Below are positions 10,981-19,052 of a stretch of 21,097 nt of DNA, piece by piece; position 1 is the first letter of the stretch, and the number at the start of each line of letters is the position of its first letter. The notes under the pieces were generated by a model, which was given only the letters and a program-made list of their open reading frames with translations, was not told the DNA's origin and ran no database searches. Both the position numbers and the translations under genes were made by a program. The DNA lies in the IMG/VR virus record IMGVR_UViG_3300037508_000325, positions 1-21,097 of that record, one strand, 5' to 3'. The DNA comes from a virus.

Positions 10981-13050
10981 TTATAACCTCCTTGTTGACA
11001 TAACAGAACTAATAATATTGGATACCAGAATTACTGGGATAATAACTTCTTGAGCCTTTTCCCTCTGGTCATCAGTCATATCTTTGCCCCATTCTGAGGG
11101 ACTAAATACTCTATCAAAATCTATATCTGTAAATACACTCAACGGATCTGCTAAAAATGCTTCTGCCTGTACTTCTGTTACTGCATCTGCTAATGTAAAT
11201 GGCATTGAGGCTTCTCCTGCATCCCCTGCTCTTTCTGAAAACTCAACAAATGCTGATGCAAGTGCTGGATTGTCCGCCATCTGCTCTGCTATCTTTGCAA
11301 CTTCTGCTGGAGCAATACCAAGGTCTGAAGCAATCTCGTCTTTAGCCTCAACAGTTAAAGCCTTGAGAGTCTGGCTAACTGCAGCAACCTGCTCTGGTGA
11401 TAGTTTAACTAATTTGTTATCTTTGCTTGTAAGGTTTGCAATAACTCCAGATAAATCTTCTGTAGTTCCTGTTCCTTTTTGAGGTACAAGGGCTGCTAAA
11501 ACTTCATCCTCAATACCTGGTTTTTCTTCAGGTATAGGCTCTGGTTCTACTGTTGGTTCTGGACCAGGTGTAGATTCTGGGGTTGGTTCAGGTGTAGGTT
11601 CTATCGTGGGTTCAGGTGTTGATTCTTCCGTTGGTTCTGGGGTAGGTTCTACTGTTGGCTCTGGCTCAGTTGTAGGCTCTGTAGTGGGCTCTGGGTCTGG
11701 CGTAACCTCTGGGGTAGGCTCTGGTGTAGGATCTACTGTTGGCTCAGGACTTGGTTCAGGGGTAGGTTCAATTGTTGGTTCTGGAGAAGGCTCTGGGGTA
11801 GGCTGATTGGCTGCAGCATTGGCTGCTGCTTGTGCAATAGCAGCATTAAGTTCTCTTTGTGCTTGCTCATAATAATAATCCCATGCATCTTCAATAGCAT
11901 TATTAAGATCAACTATTGATTCATTATATTCATCTTCTGCATCTTCTTTATTTTGTAATGCAGTTGCTGTACTTGTTACAGCAGTATTATGATTATTAGT
12001 TTTAGTTGTGAGTGTTTGATTATAAGTATTTAATGTTGAGATCTCTTGGTTATAAACATTTAATTTATCACTATAAACCGACTGAGCTGCTGCTTGTGCA
12101 GCGTATGCAGTATTGTATGCATCAATTTGTTCTTCAGTTGCTGAGGTTCCATGTGAGAATGTATTTAAATTACAACTAAAGTTTTGCCCCCATACCCTTG
12201 GATTTCCAGCATAGTCGCAACCTGCTCCAGTCCATCCTCCAGGAATTGCCCATCCAAGATGATAAGATCCTGGACCTCCGCCGTTATACCACCATATTTC
12301 TACATCTAAAGTCTTGTCTACACTAACATCATATACGGGAGAATAATTGCTCCATGTTGTTCCTTGCTCTACCCAGTTATTTACAGCAAGGGCCCCGTCT
12401 ACATACATCCTAAATCCATCATCAGTATAACCTGCAAAATATGTTTGAGTAAACCATGAAGGTACTGTAATGCGCCCATTAAAATTAACTATAAAGTTTT
12501 CATATCTATTGCCACAAACTGGCAGTTGCATTGAATTTGAGTTCCATGTTCCAGTACATATAACAGATCCAGGCACTGCCGTGTTACCCTCTCTTAACAA
12601 GGTATAAACAGTATATTCAAGTCCTGCTCCACCCTGTACATATTCTTGTGCTGTTGACAGATTTATGTTTGCTATATCAAGAGCATCTTGTGCATTATTT
12701 TTATTAGTTAGGGCTGTGGCTACTACAAGAGTTTGGTCATCTACCGAAAATTGAGCAGATGTTTTTTCTGTTAAGGCTGTGGCTTCTGCTTCTAGAGCAT
12801 CATCATAGGAATCTTGAGAATCAAGCATAGACTCTTCTGAATCTTTTGCATATTCAAACTTGTTTTCTGCAATATCTATAAGTAATTGTAGTTCATTTTT
12901 GTATTGAAGATTACTTATTTTTTCATTTAGTTCTTGTATTTCTTGGGCTGCAAGGGTGAGTTGATCTGGACTACTTTGGGCAGGAGTGAAGAATATCCAC
13001 CCAAAAGCAAGAATTGTTGTAAGAATAAGTCGGAATATATTGTTTTTTAT
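10981..13050 (-). CDS. Large exported surface protein: coiled coils, PA14-like domain, Thr-Pro-Glu stalk
   Basis: Read from ATA 13050 (689 residues): [20 protein letters not shown] is a good signal peptide or anchor, followed by a coiled coil (about 28-140), a PA14/GLEYA-like beta domain (about 145-300) with [15 protein letters not shown] and [17 protein letters not shown], a second Ala/Asn-rich coiled coil (about 305-415), a Thr-Pro-Glu-rich stalk (about 416-509), a helical domain and a hydrophobic end (about 667-680) with MSTRRL. PA14 domains often bind carbohydrate. No ATG or GTG fits. TTG 13083 lies before the predicted transcription start; AAGGAG lies seven bases before ATA 13050. It could be a phage adhesin or a host-surface protein made during infection. 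Confidence 0.75.
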   Translation of the reverse strand: MKNNIFRLILTTILAFGWIFFTPAQSSPDQLTLAAQEIQELNEKISNLQYKNELQLLIDIAENKFEYAKDSEESMLDSQDSYDDALEAEATALTEKTSAQFSVDDQTLVVATALTNKNNAQDALDIANINLSTAQEYVQGGAGLEYTVYTLLREGNTAVPGSVICTGTWNSNSMQLPVCGNRYENFIVNFNGRITVPSWFTQTYFAGYTDDGFRMYVDGALAVNNWVEQGTTWSNYSPVYDVSVDKTLDVEIWWYNGGGPGSYHLGWAIPGGWTGAGCDYAGNPRVWGQNFSCNLNTFSHGTSATEEQIDAYNTAYAAQAAAQSVYSDKLNVYNQEISTLNTYNQTLTTKTNNHNTAVTSTATALQNKEDAEDEYNESIVDLNNAIEDAWDYYYEQAQRELNAAIAQAAANAAANQPTPEPSPEPTIEPTPEPSPEPTVDPTPEPTPEVTPDPEPTTEPTTEPEPTVEPTPEPTEESTPEPTIEPTPEPTPESTPGPEPTVEPEPIPEEKPGIEDEVLAALVPQKGTGTTEDLSGVIANLTSKDNKLVKLSPEQVAAVSQTLKALTVEAKDEIASDLGIAPAEVAKIAEQMADNPALASAFVEFSERAGDAGEASMPFTLADAVTEVQAEAFLADPLSVFTDIDFDRVFSPSEWGKDMTDDQREKAQEVIIPVILVSNIISSVMSTRRL
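11527..11805 (-). repeat. Degenerate Thr-Pro-Glu-Pro coding repeat
   Basis: The stretch codes for PEPT, PEPS, EPTPEP and similar units in the stalk of the surface protein. Repeat DNA is similar but not identical from unit to unit, which fits slippage followed by drift. Complement strand ORFs here are only shadows. Confidence 0.85.
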
Positions 13051-13087
13051 TTTTAAACTCCTTGCATATATAATGTATAACAAGTTT

Positions 13088-13096
13088 ATTATATCA
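13088..13096 (-). promoter_or_regulatory. Extended -10 promoter of the large surface gene
   Basis: Minus strand TGATATAAT (TATAAT at 13093-13088) lies between the terminator and the gene. The predicted start near 13081 gives a leader of about 31 bases containing AAGGAG (13063-13058). No good -35 is visible. Confidence 0.6.
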
Positions 13097-13104
13097 TTTT
13101 ATTG

Positions 13105-13137
13105 CAAAAGAAAAGGCACAGGTATTAGCCTGTGCCC
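13105..13137 (-). terminator. Intrinsic terminator after the Ig-like surface gene
   Basis: Minus strand stem GGCACAGG/CCTGTGCC (8 bp, six-base loop) followed by TTTTCTTTT. It lies about 20 bases after the stop at 13156 and is the only clear rho-independent terminator in the window. Confidence 0.92.
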
Positions 13138-13155
13138 AATCTTTTAAGTTTTAAA

Positions 13156-14328
13156 TTACTTAATTAATGTAACCTTTGCAGAAGGATTCTTGTTATTCCA
13201 CTTTTTAGCGAGGGAATTGAAGGCCTTCTTTATAACAGCAATTGCAGCAGCATTATCTGCCTTAACCTTTGCAAGTTCTGCAGCATGTGCAGCAGTAGCA
13301 TCAGCAAGAGCCTTGTCTGCAGCAACCTTAGCGGTTACAGCATCAGCCTTAAGAGTTGCAATCTCTGCCTTAAGAGTAATTGCCTCTGTATCAGAAGCCA
13401 ACTTGGCAGCAGCAGCATCGGCAGTTGCTTTTGCTAGTGCATCTGCAAGAGCCTTATCTGAAGCAGCCTTTGCGGTTGCAGCAGCAGCCTTTTCAGCAGC
13501 AAGATCTGCCTGTGTCTTTGCTAGTTCTGCAACGAGATCACGAACTGTAATCTCTGCGAATGGAGCAAGAGTACGTACTGGCAATCCGACTACATCAGCA
13601 GCAGCAGCATCTCCAGAAGTTGTTGGAGCAAACATAATTAAGGAACGTGTACCAGTTGTTGGAAGAGTAGCCTTAAAGGTTGCTGTTCCAAAGTCTGATA
13701 ATGCCGAACCAGTTGTTGCTGTTGAAGAATCTAGAGTTGCTGTTGCAGCAAATACTGTAGCAGTAATTGACTTAGCAGAAACTTTATTTCCAAAAGCATC
13801 AGTTGCTGTAACTACGATATCTTGCTTGGTACCAGCAGCACCAGTTGCAGGAGCGCTTACTGAAAGATTATTAATCAAACCAGCAGTTCCTTGTACATAA
13901 TATGTTAGTGTGGTTCCTTGGTTTGTTACAACCACAGTTCCGATTGCTGTCGTTTTAGTATATACATAAAACGTTGCAGTTGTGCCTGTTCCAGTTGCGA
14001 TAGACAGAGTTGAAGACCCTGATGCTGATGTTACTGGAGCAGCAGAAGTATGTAGAGCAGACACAATTGTACAGTTTGTGCAGACAGCAGAAACCACTGT
14101 TCCTGTGTCAACTGTTGCAATAAACTTAAGTGCGTCTGTAGCATCTACTGTGTTATCAGCAGGCACTGGCAATGCAGCAGGTGTAGCAATAGCGGAGTTA
14201 GTGCTATTAGCACTTCCGTTTAGTGATACAGCAACTGTCATTACAGCAGCACTTGCAGGTGTTGCGATAAGAGTACCCATAGTCATGGCTGCAACCACGG
14301 CTAGAGCAATTTTCTTAAATGAATTCAT
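13156..14328 (-). CDS. Exported Ig-like, Ala-rich coiled-coil surface protein
   Basis: The 390-residue protein has a signal peptide (MNSFKKIALAVVAAMTMGTL, AxA cut near residue 27), Thr/Ser/Ala-rich beta domains, an Ig-like domain (about 152-235) with IVVTATDAFGNKVSAKSITA of Big_1 type, a long Ala-rich coiled coil (about 262-362), and a conserved basic C-terminus (FNSLAKKWNNKNPSAKV). This layout, and especially the end, resembles surface proteins of freshwater actinobacteria in my memory. GC-rich, Ala-rich codons stand out from the AT-rich neighbours, which hints at gain from a host. AAGGAG precedes the ATG; a strong terminator follows. It could be a tail fibre-like decoy, a mask of the host surface, or a virion protein. 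Confidence 0.8.
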   Translation of the reverse strand: MNSFKKIALAVVAAMTMGTLIATPASAAVMTVAVSLNGSANSTNSAIATPAALPVPADNTVDATDALKFIATVDTGTVVSAVCTNCTIVSALHTSAAPVTSASGSSTLSIATGTGTTATFYVYTKTTAIGTVVVTNQGTTLTYYVQGTAGLINNLSVSAPATGAAGTKQDIVVTATDAFGNKVSAKSITATVFAATATLDSSTATTGSALSDFGTATFKATLPTTGTRSLIMFAPTTSGDAAAADVVGLPVRTLAPFAEITVRDLVAELAKTQADLAAEKAAAATAKAASDKALADALAKATADAAAAKLASDTEAITLKAEIATLKADAVTAKVAADKALADATAAHAAELAKVKADNAAAIAVIKKAFNSLAKKWNNKNPSAKVTLIK

Positions 14329-14344
14329 TTTTCTCCTTGTTTAT

Positions 14345-16126
14345 TTAAATTAGTTTATATTCATTTAGAAACTCCTGAATATCTTCAGGAATCTCCTTGT
14401 TATCCAATTCTACCATAGCCTTCTGCTTATCCGCAAGTCGGCTGGCAGAACTCCAAGTATGAACCTCAATTTCTAGATTAGAATCCTTACTTGTATGGGA
14501 TATTGCTCCAAATACCGCCCCACAAACGGCATCTGCCAAGTCCTTAGATTTCTTGCGTGGATGATCAACTCTATTATTTTTCATAATTTTAAGTTCACTC
14601 ATCTCCTCAAGCAATAAAGGAATCATGGGCATTGCAATTCTCTCTTCATATATCATCATCGCTAGGTCTTCATAGTGTTTTTTAGCAACAGAAACAGTGT
14701 CTGTTTTTATGCCTACCGCTTTTAATTCCTGTTGAATATCAAAGGACTGCCAGCGGTCAAAGGTGACCATACCAATGTTAAAACCTTCTCTTCGTAAATT
14801 CTGTATCCACTTCTTAACCTCAGATAAGTCTACGGGACCCTCTACCTTTGGTTCCCACCAAGCAACGGCATCTACAATAACAATTGGCGCTACCTGTTCA
14901 TAATCTTTAATAACCTGAATATTGACCCATCGCTCAACATGTGCAATAGCAACAGCACATTTGTCATGCTTTTGTGCAAGGTCAGCATGAATATAATATA
15001 TTTTTTCTGGATCTGGCTTAAATCCAGCATCAAATCTTCTATGATTATCAACAGGATTTCTTAATGTCATACATCTTTCTAGTTTTTCTTTTTGCTTAAA
15101 GAATGAATCAGATGAATATGTGGGGGTACATAAAAATCTCATCATTGCATCACCTATATCAGTTAAAAATGCAATCTTAAAATCATCAATTTTTCTAGTA
15201 GGGTTTACCTCCCATGTAGGTCTTTTAAGTGCAAACATTCTAGGGTATTTATATGATTTAATATGGTCTTCTTCCCATACTATTTCAAATTCATTGTCTG
15301 GTCCTTCTGGTAGTTCTTCATTAATAACAAACTTATATCTACGTTCTACTACATCTTTTTCCATGATTACATCTTCATACCGTTTTGAAATGAAGTCGCC
15401 GTTGTAGCGAGGGAATGAAAGAAGAACTACTTTGCCAAGATCTGGAAAACGAGAATCTACTGTACCTCTAAATGCTTTATATATATTGTCAGCAGTTTTA
15501 CCTTGATCATTTCCTGTTCCTACTTCTGTAACAAAGCCAGAAATTTCATCAAGTACCGCCATAAATAAGTTAAGACCCTCATGTGATTCACGCTCAGAAT
15601 GACCTGAGTAAACGGTGATAGATTTATCAAAACCAATAGAGTTTACCTTTGGATCATACTTTCCAGCAAACCATGGAGACTTTTCAATCTTAGTTTTAAA
15701 ACCTTTAAAGAAAACATTTTTAGCCTGCTCAGCGTTAATAGCAACGTTGATAATATCTATAGCATCACCACTTGGTTTTCCATAATATCTTGCAGGATCT
15801 TTAAGACAGAGTAGTTTATAAACAACATAGGCACATGCAACAGTAGAGACAAAGTCTTTTCCACTGCCCTTGCCTAGTTGTAAGATAATTTCATTTTTGG
15901 TATATTTAGAAAAATGCCTATTTCCTTCTTCAGGACCCATCAAGATATGCAAATCTTCTTTACGATAGATCTGACTCATTGCCTCAACAATGTCATACTG
16001 GATAGGAGACAATGGTGGTTGATTTAAAAAGTCTGGAGACTCAACAAATGTTTTTACGTCTACAGGATTTTCATCAAATTGATTATCTTGAAGGGCTTCA
16101 AAGAAATCATTGAACTTGGTGGACAA
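14345..16126 (-). CDS. terL: Terminase large subunit
   Basis: The 593-residue protein has an N-terminal packaging ATPase with Walker A LGKGSGKD (84-91) and Walker B LFMAVLDE (187-194), and a C-terminal RNase H-like nuclease with acidic residues D382 (YYIHADLAQ), D457 (VTFDRWQS) and D532 (SKDLADAV). It cuts concatemers and drives DNA into the prohead. The start is read as TTG at 16126, in a 20-base overlap with the small subunit, with GGGGAAG upstream; no ATG or GTG fits nearby. The portal gene that normally follows is not here; two exported surface genes follow instead. Confidence 0.96.
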   Translation of the reverse strand: MSTKFNDFFEALQDNQFDENPVDVKTFVESPDFLNQPPLSPIQYDIVEAMSQIYRKEDLHILMGPEEGNRHFSKYTKNEIILQLGKGSGKDFVSTVACAYVVYKLLCLKDPARYYGKPSGDAIDIINVAINAEQAKNVFFKGFKTKIEKSPWFAGKYDPKVNSIGFDKSITVYSGHSERESHEGLNLFMAVLDEISGFVTEVGTGNDQGKTADNIYKAFRGTVDSRFPDLGKVVLLSFPRYNGDFISKRYEDVIMEKDVVERRYKFVINEELPEGPDNEFEIVWEEDHIKSYKYPRMFALKRPTWEVNPTRKIDDFKIAFLTDIGDAMMRFLCTPTYSSDSFFKQKEKLERCMTLRNPVDNHRRFDAGFKPDPEKIYYIHADLAQKHDKCAVAIAHVERWVNIQVIKDYEQVAPIVIVDAVAWWEPKVEGPVDLSEVKKWIQNLRREGFNIGMVTFDRWQSFDIQQELKAVGIKTDTVSVAKKHYEDLAMMIYEERIAMPMIPLLLEEMSELKIMKNNRVDHPRKKSKDLADAVCGAVFGAISHTSKDSNLEIEVHTWSSASRLADKQKAMVELDNKEIPEDIQEFLNEYKLI

Positions 16127-16646
16127 CTGTAATCACTTCCCCATGTTTGGCAATTGCAGACAGTCTTTGCATAATTAAGTCACGAACTTCTGGGTGCTCA
16201 GAGGCAATATCACGAAGAATTCCAACAAGAACCTCTTGTCTTTTTTCAATCTCAACTATTTCTTCTGCCAACTCTTTATTTTCTAGCAAGCCAGCCTTTT
16301 GCAGCATATCGATTCGTCTTCCCTCAATATCCATTACAAGTTTGATCGCAGCAGTTTTAGCATTAAGATTTGCTGTAGTGCTTGCATCATCAATAACTTC
16401 ATAGGCTTGCTGGATTAATCTTGTGTAGTGTGCATCTGCTGCAACTAATGCATCTTTTGCACGAGCACGAATAGCATCATTTGCAGATGCCATAGTCTTC
16501 CACTCGTTCAAGTGTGCTACTACACGAGTTCTTGGAAGAGCAAGATTCTTAGATATTTTAGTTGGATCATTACCCTTAAGGTATTCTTCAACAACTTTAT
16601 TTACCTCATCAAGATGTTTAACTAATTCAATTTCAGTGTCTGACAT
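16107..16646 (-). CDS. terS: Terminase small subunit
   Basis: This 179-residue protein has a short N-terminal helix-turn-helix-like region (about 20-50, NDPTKISKNLALPRTRVVAHLNE) and long helices (KALRDAL-type, LNAKTAAIKLVMDIEGRRID, EIVEIEKRQEVLVGIL) that suit the oligomer ring of small terminases. It is placed directly before the large subunit, with translational overlap, and follows the DUF3310 gene by a 14-base overlap. GAGGG precedes the ATG. Recognition of phage DNA ends is expected. Confidence rests mainly on position and overall shape. Confidence 0.82.
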   Translation of the reverse strand: MSDTEIELVKHLDEVNKVVEEYLKGNDPTKISKNLALPRTRVVAHLNEWKTMASANDAIRARAKDALVAADAHYTRLIQQAYEVIDDASTTANLNAKTAAIKLVMDIEGRRIDMLQKAGLLENKELAEEIVEIEKRQEVLVGILRDIASEHPEVRDLIMQRLSAIAKHGEVITVVHQVQ

Positions 16647-16881
16647 ATTTTCCCTCTAGTCTATTAATTTCATCCTGAATATAAAATATTGCTTTCTTTA
16701 AATCTTCAATGTGTCTGGCTTCATCTTTAATACCCGCTCTCCAAAGATATTTAATGGCATTGCCAATATTAAAGTTTCGGTGTCTTGTAATTTGTATGGC
16801 TTCTACGCCGCTTGGATCAGACGTGTAGTGAATAGGATGATTTACCTGATCAACCGTAATATGAAACTTGTCTTCGCTCAT
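16633..16881 (-). CDS. DUF3310 protein
   Basis: The 82-residue protein has VNHPIHYTSDPSGVEAIQI (13-31), then FNIGNAIKYLWRAGIKDE and EDLKKAIFYIQDEINRL. This pattern is diagnostic for the DUF3310 family found in many phages near nucleotide metabolism genes, sometimes called a putative nucleotide kinase, without firm biochemical proof. Its ATG overlaps the stop of the HTH gene (ATGA), and it overlaps the small terminase gene by 14 bases. Confidence 0.92.
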   Translation of the reverse strand: MSEDKFHITVDQVNHPIHYTSDPSGVEAIQITRHRNFNIGNAIKYLWRAGIKDEARHIEDLKKAIFYIQDEINRLEGKYVRH

Positions 16882-17033
16882 CGTCTACTCTTTCTTAATC
16901 CAAATTTAGCAAGGTATACATAAATAGTCTCCACGCTTACCCCACACTCTTTAGCAATATCCTCTGGACTCTTCTTGTCCATGTGATATCTTTTTTTAAG
17001 CCATAATTCATTTTGATACATTTTACCACTCAT
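16878..17033 (-). CDS. Small helix-turn-helix protein (51 aa)
   Basis: The frame reads MSGKMYQNELWLKKRYHMDK and continues SPEDIAKECGVSVETIYVYL AKFGLRKSRR. The second part is a clear helix-turn-helix of homeodomain-like or resolvase type: IAKECGVSVETIYVYLAKF. It could be a small transcription regulator, or an accessory to terminase or recombination. AAGGAG is five bases before the ATG at 17033, and the ends overlap both neighbours by ATGA. The excellent ribosome site and HTH make this a firm gene despite its size. Confidence 0.82.
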   Translation of the reverse strand: MSGKMYQNELWLKKRYHMDKKSPEDIAKECGVSVETIYVYLAKFGLRKSRR

Positions 17034-17614
17034 GGCTTCTCCTTGTCAAATCCCACAGCCTTGTCCCAGTTATTAATAGCCCAATGACCTATGCCAGCAG
17101 CGTCAGCCACATCATAATCATCTATATTTTTATCATAGGTTACTTCTAATAGTTTAATAGTTCTGCGTTTTCTAAAGTCACGCTCATAAGATTTATACCA
17201 AGACAATGATTTACCAGGATTAATAGATCTTAACTGTAGTTGTTCTTCTTTAGTTAGTTTCTTATTGCCTAGGTAGTTTTGCCATGTTATTGGGGATACC
17301 CTGCCAATTGTAGAAATACCAGCCAAACCAGCACCGCCAAGAATTGCTCCTTGTACCAGCGCAAGATCTGCTGCAGTTTTTGGGGAATTCATAAAAACGG
17401 TATGCTCAATAACAATAGCATTCATCATATTATAATGATCAAACAATGCCTTAGTCTTAGCAGTAGCATCTATCACCTTTTGATATATATTAGAACCCTC
17501 AAAGTTTATTTTTCCAAATCCAGTTATGGTTTTGTTTGTATAAAATGCAAAGGCAAGGCTATTAGTACTAGCATCAATAGCACAAATATTTTCTGGTTGA
17601 CTAGTCTTGCTCAT
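17030..17614 (-). CDS. RuvC-like Holliday junction resolvase
   Basis: From ATG 17614 the protein has 194 residues. RNase H-fold acidic residues are D14 (ICAIDASTNSLAF), E70 (NAIVIEHTVF) and D168/D171 (DDYDVADAAGIGHW), as in RuvC and phage RuvC-like resolvases. It should cut four-way junctions left by recombination or replication. TTG 17620 is a longer start, but AAGGAA is better spaced for the ATG. The gene overlaps the zinc protein by 14 bases and lies with RecA-like and exonuclease genes. Confidence 0.9.
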   Translation of the reverse strand: MSKTSQPENICAIDASTNSLAFAFYTNKTITGFGKINFEGSNIYQKVIDATAKTKALFDHYNMMNAIVIEHTVFMNSPKTAADLALVQGAILGGAGLAGISTIGRVSPITWQNYLGNKKLTKEEQLQLRSINPGKSLSWYKSYERDFRKRRTIKLLEVTYDKNIDDYDVADAAGIGHWAINNWDKAVGFDKEKP

Positions 17615-17891
17615 AATCAATTATTCCTTTAAGTTCTTTTATCATTTTTTCTACTGCCTTTTGGCTTACATTACAATTAGAACAGAATCCAGAATCGTTA
17701 TATATTGATAGTTGTACTCCACAACCACCAAGACATCTACGAACCTTGCCTATTCTTTTTTGCCTGCGAGAAACATTATACCTTTCGGCAATCTTATCTT
17801 TTGTAGCAGAGTCTCTGCACTCTGGGCTACAATAGATTTGATAAGTTACCTTTGGTTGAAAGCGCTTATCGCATCTTTCACACAGTTTCAC
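17601..17891 (-). CDS. Double zinc-knuckle protein (96 aa)
   Basis: Eight cysteines form two putative zinc sites: C4-x2-C7 with C21-x3-C25, then C53-x3-C57 with C70-x2-C73. The segment between (AERYNVSRRQKRIGKVRR) is basic and may contact nucleic acid. The end is helical (KAVEKMIKELKGII). I know of similar proteins in actinobacteriophages without a proved role. The start is GTG with GGAGG six to seven bases upstream, overlapping the exonuclease gene by 14 bases. Confidence 0.8.
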   Translation of the reverse strand: MKLCERCDKRFQPKVTYQIYCSPECRDSATKDKIAERYNVSRRQKRIGKVRRCLGGCGVQLSIYNDSGFCSNCNVSQKAVEKMIKELKGIIDYEQD

Positions 17892-18711
17892 TCAGCCCCT
17901 CCATAGATTTTATTTTAATAACTCCTGGCTCTGCAGTAAAGCATACAGTTTTCACTGGACAACCTTTGCATATCTTAGAGTTAGACCTGTAATTCTTTTG
18001 TGGCAAAGTCTTATCTTTCCACGCTTGACGAACAACACGCATCCACTCAAATGTATTTTCAATCCATTGTCTGTAATTATCAGTTACCTCTATAGGAAAT
18101 ACTAGAAGTTCATGGTTATTCTTGTTTTCATAAATCAAAACACCCTTAGCCTTTTTTAATATTTTCATATATATTAATAACTGCATAACGTGTCCAGTTT
18201 TTGGCTCACCCTTAATTCTAAAATGCTCAAAGGCGTCATACTGCATTGTTTTAATTTCAGCAATAATCTCTTCTTCTTCCCAATTAAGAATGGCATCTCC
18301 CCATCCAAATATTGGTGGATCAGAGTAAGTAACTTTAAACTCTGTAGTTTCTACTTCTTTTCCAGTGTCTTCAAGAACTTTCTCATCAATAAACTTTTTC
18401 GCTACTCCAGAATCCATCATTGCCTGTTGAATTCTGTCATGAGAAAACGTTCCAGCAGTCATGTTTGCTACACCGTATGGCGTATTGTTATCTTCAAATA
18501 TGTTTCCCTCAAAAGCCAAGTACCAATATCTTGGGCACTCTCCATGACTCCAAACCAAAGTAGATGGAGCAAAGGTTTTCTTTTGAGTATGCTTTGGACC
18601 ACGCTTTGCGGTGTATCCAGAGTTAATCTTTTCTATCAAGGCCTTTGTGTTAATTATCTGTGGTCTATCTTCAGGCCTTATCATTATATTTCTTAGCAAG
18701 TTTTTAGTCAT
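17878..18711 (-). CDS. PD-(D/E)XK exonuclease, Cas4/RecB-like with Fe-S cysteines
   Basis: The 277-residue protein has a RecB/Cas4 nuclease core: H91 (TFSHDRIQ), D139 (FGWGDAIL), E152-I-K154 (IIAEIKTM) and Q177-x3-Y181 (MQLLIYMK). One early cysteine C59 (ECPRYWYL) and three late ones C248-x2-C251-x5-C257 (ICKGCPVKTVC) have the spacing of Cas4 and AddB [4Fe-4S] clusters. It would degrade DNA ends to give single strands for recombination, in line with the RecA-like and RuvC-like genes next to it. No cas1/cas2 or CRISPR is visible. AAAGGA precedes the ATG. Confidence 0.9.
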   Translation of the reverse strand: MTKNLLRNIMIRPEDRPQIINTKALIEKINSGYTAKRGPKHTQKKTFAPSTLVWSHGECPRYWYLAFEGNIFEDNNTPYGVANMTAGTFSHDRIQQAMMDSGVAKKFIDEKVLEDTGKEVETTEFKVTYSDPPIFGWGDAILNWEEEEIIAEIKTMQYDAFEHFRIKGEPKTGHVMQLLIYMKILKKAKGVLIYENKNNHELLVFPIEVTDNYRQWIENTFEWMRVVRQAWKDKTLPQKNYRSNSKICKGCPVKTVCFTAEPGVIKIKSMEGLSETV

Positions 18712-18727
18712 ATCATCCTTTTTATCT

Positions 18728-18736
18728 ATTATATCA
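18728..18736 (-). promoter_or_regulatory. Extended -10 promoter before the exonuclease gene
   Basis: Minus strand TGATATAAT (TATAAT at 18733-18728), in the 26-base gap after the 104-residue gene. The predicted start near 18721 leaves a ten-base leader with AAAGGA. No clear -35. Confidence 0.55.
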
Positions 18737-18737
18737 G

Positions 18738-19052
18738 TTAACGCATTATGTATTTGAGCGCTGAAACTAAGTCGTTGATTGACTCTGCTGCAGTGTAATA
18801 AATATTTTTCTTGCCTCTGTCTGTCTTGTCAACATTTGTCATCCAAGTAGCCCTGAATGCCATTTTTGCTGCAATAGCCTGAAGCCTAACAATTTCAAGA
18901 CTTGCCACCTGCGGTGGGATATCTGGCTTTATGATTAACTTAGCAATCATTGTTAAAGCGGTAGTTAATTCTTCATCATCCATATAAGTGGCTATCTCAG
19001 ATAACCCATTAATCATTTGTAGTGTTGTTTGTCCATTTTCAGATTCCTTCAT
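18738..19052 (-). CDS. Hypothetical helical protein (104 aa)
   Basis: I do not recognise this protein. It is all-alpha in appearance: LQMINGLSEIATYMDDEEL, then TALTMIAKLIIKP, VASLEIVRLQAIAAKMAFRA, and AAESINDLVSALKYIMR. A conserved RATWMTN segment precedes a basic DKTDRGKKN loop. GGGAGG precedes the ATG, which overlaps the nuclease-like gene by 14 bases. Its place between two nucleases suggests a DNA-metabolism helper; this is inference. Confidence 0.7.
   Translation of the reverse strand: MKESENGQTTLQMINGLSEIATYMDDEELTTALTMIAKLIIKPDIPPQVASLEIVRLQAIAAKMAFRATWMTNVDKTDRGKKNIYYTAAESINDLVSALKYIMR

Noticed and set aside
11527-11805. CRISPR array
   Set aside because: The repeats are short, degenerate, in frame and code for a proline-rich stalk; there are no spacers.
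11606-11806. Plus-strand open frame rich in Gly, Ser and Val
   Set aside because: It is the antisense shadow of the Thr-Pro-Glu repeat; no ribosome site and no promoter.
13190-14353. Long plus-strand Ala-rich open frames
   Set aside because: They mirror the Ala-rich coiled-coil and Thr-rich domains of the minus-strand surface gene, which has a signal peptide, ribosome site and terminator.
17878-18711. Cas4 as a sign of a CRISPR-Cas locus
   Set aside because: No cas1, cas2, effector or array is present; phage recombination genes surround it, so a stand-alone exonuclease is the better reading.
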